Shown one piece after another: positions 5,227 to 5,245 of a stretch of DNA of 5,245 nt (position 1 is the stretch's first letter; each line of letters starts with the position of its first letter). Origin of the DNA: Promethearchaeota archaeon (GTDB taxonomy: Archaea > Asgardarchaeota > Lokiarchaeia > Sigynarchaeales > SOKP01); contig WJKD01000031.1 of NCBI GenBank assembly GCA_014729315.1, forward strand, positions 1 through 5,245. Reading direction: 5' to 3'. Position numbers and translations under genes: made by a program. Below the pieces are notes generated by a model. That model worked only from the letters and a program-made list of their open reading frames with translations. It was not told where the DNA came from and did no database searches.

Positions 5227-5245
5227 GAAAATCAATACAAACAGA
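5225..5245 (+). CDS. Possible start of a further gene (3' truncated by window)
   Basis: ATG 5225 opens a frame reading MKINTNR to the window edge, preceded at 7 bases by AAAGG (5213-5217). Seven codons are too few to identify a product or to be sure of coding. The start is given because the spacing and ribosome-binding site are good. Confidence 0.3.

Noticed and set aside
1..5245. CRISPR array, tRNA or rRNA genes, insertion sequence
   Set aside because: No regularly spaced repeats, cloverleaf-like segment, rRNA-like stretch or transposase reading frame was found on either strand.

Overview
This is a bacterial window of mixed base composition. The first 95 bases (about 48% G+C by hand count) encode the C-terminal Fis-type helix-turn-helix of what looks like a sigma-54-dependent (NtrC-type) response regulator. 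A short stretch near 4137-4280 (about 53% G+C by hand count) is a relic of an rlmN-like radical SAM gene. Almost everything else is clearly A+T-rich. The simplest reading is a host chromosome near 50% G+C that carries an acquired A+T-rich accessory island. The sigma-54 regulator suggests a bacterium, probably diderm. The phylum cannot be fixed from this sequence.

Layout: 1-95, end of the regulator gene; 104-135, a probable terminator hairpin; 96-479, a gene-free A+T-rich leader with a candidate promoter and nested inverted repeats; 480-3857, a tight three-gene operon on the + strand; 3858-4055, a gene-free spacer; 4056-4280, the rlmN-like pseudogene fragment; 4375-4403, a promoter with an embedded palindrome; 4411-5063, a two-gene PIN toxin / ribbon-helix-helix antitoxin module; 5064-5245, a mostly non-coding end with a possible start of another gene at 5225.

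The centre of interest is the operon at 480-3857. It encodes (i) a 642-residue GHKL (MutL/MORC/Hsp90-like) ATPase whose C-terminal part resembles a PD-(D/E)XK nuclease fold, (ii) a complete C5-cytosine DNA methyltransferase with all core motifs, and (iii) a Vsr-type T:G mismatch endonuclease. The genes overlap by 4 and 8 bases, so they are almost certainly co-expressed. There is no separate classical restriction endonuclease. The inferred scheme is that the methyltransferase marks self DNA, the ATPase-nuclease fusion attacks or remodels unmodified DNA, and Vsr repairs T:G mismatches left by deamination of the 5-methylcytosine. GHKL ATPases in restriction-modification neighbourhoods (the 'paraMORC' concept of Iyer, Abhiman and Aravind, 2008) are an established idea, so this is a compact example of a little-studied class and not a wholly new principle.

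The PIN/RHH module has the toxin gene first. The toxin's predicted transcript starts at or next to its ATG, with no ribosome-binding site, whereas the antitoxin has a good one. A palindrome lies between the -35 and -10 boxes and fits autoregulation. A toxin-antitoxin pair beside a restriction-modification-like operon and a decayed housekeeping gene fits a small defence island.
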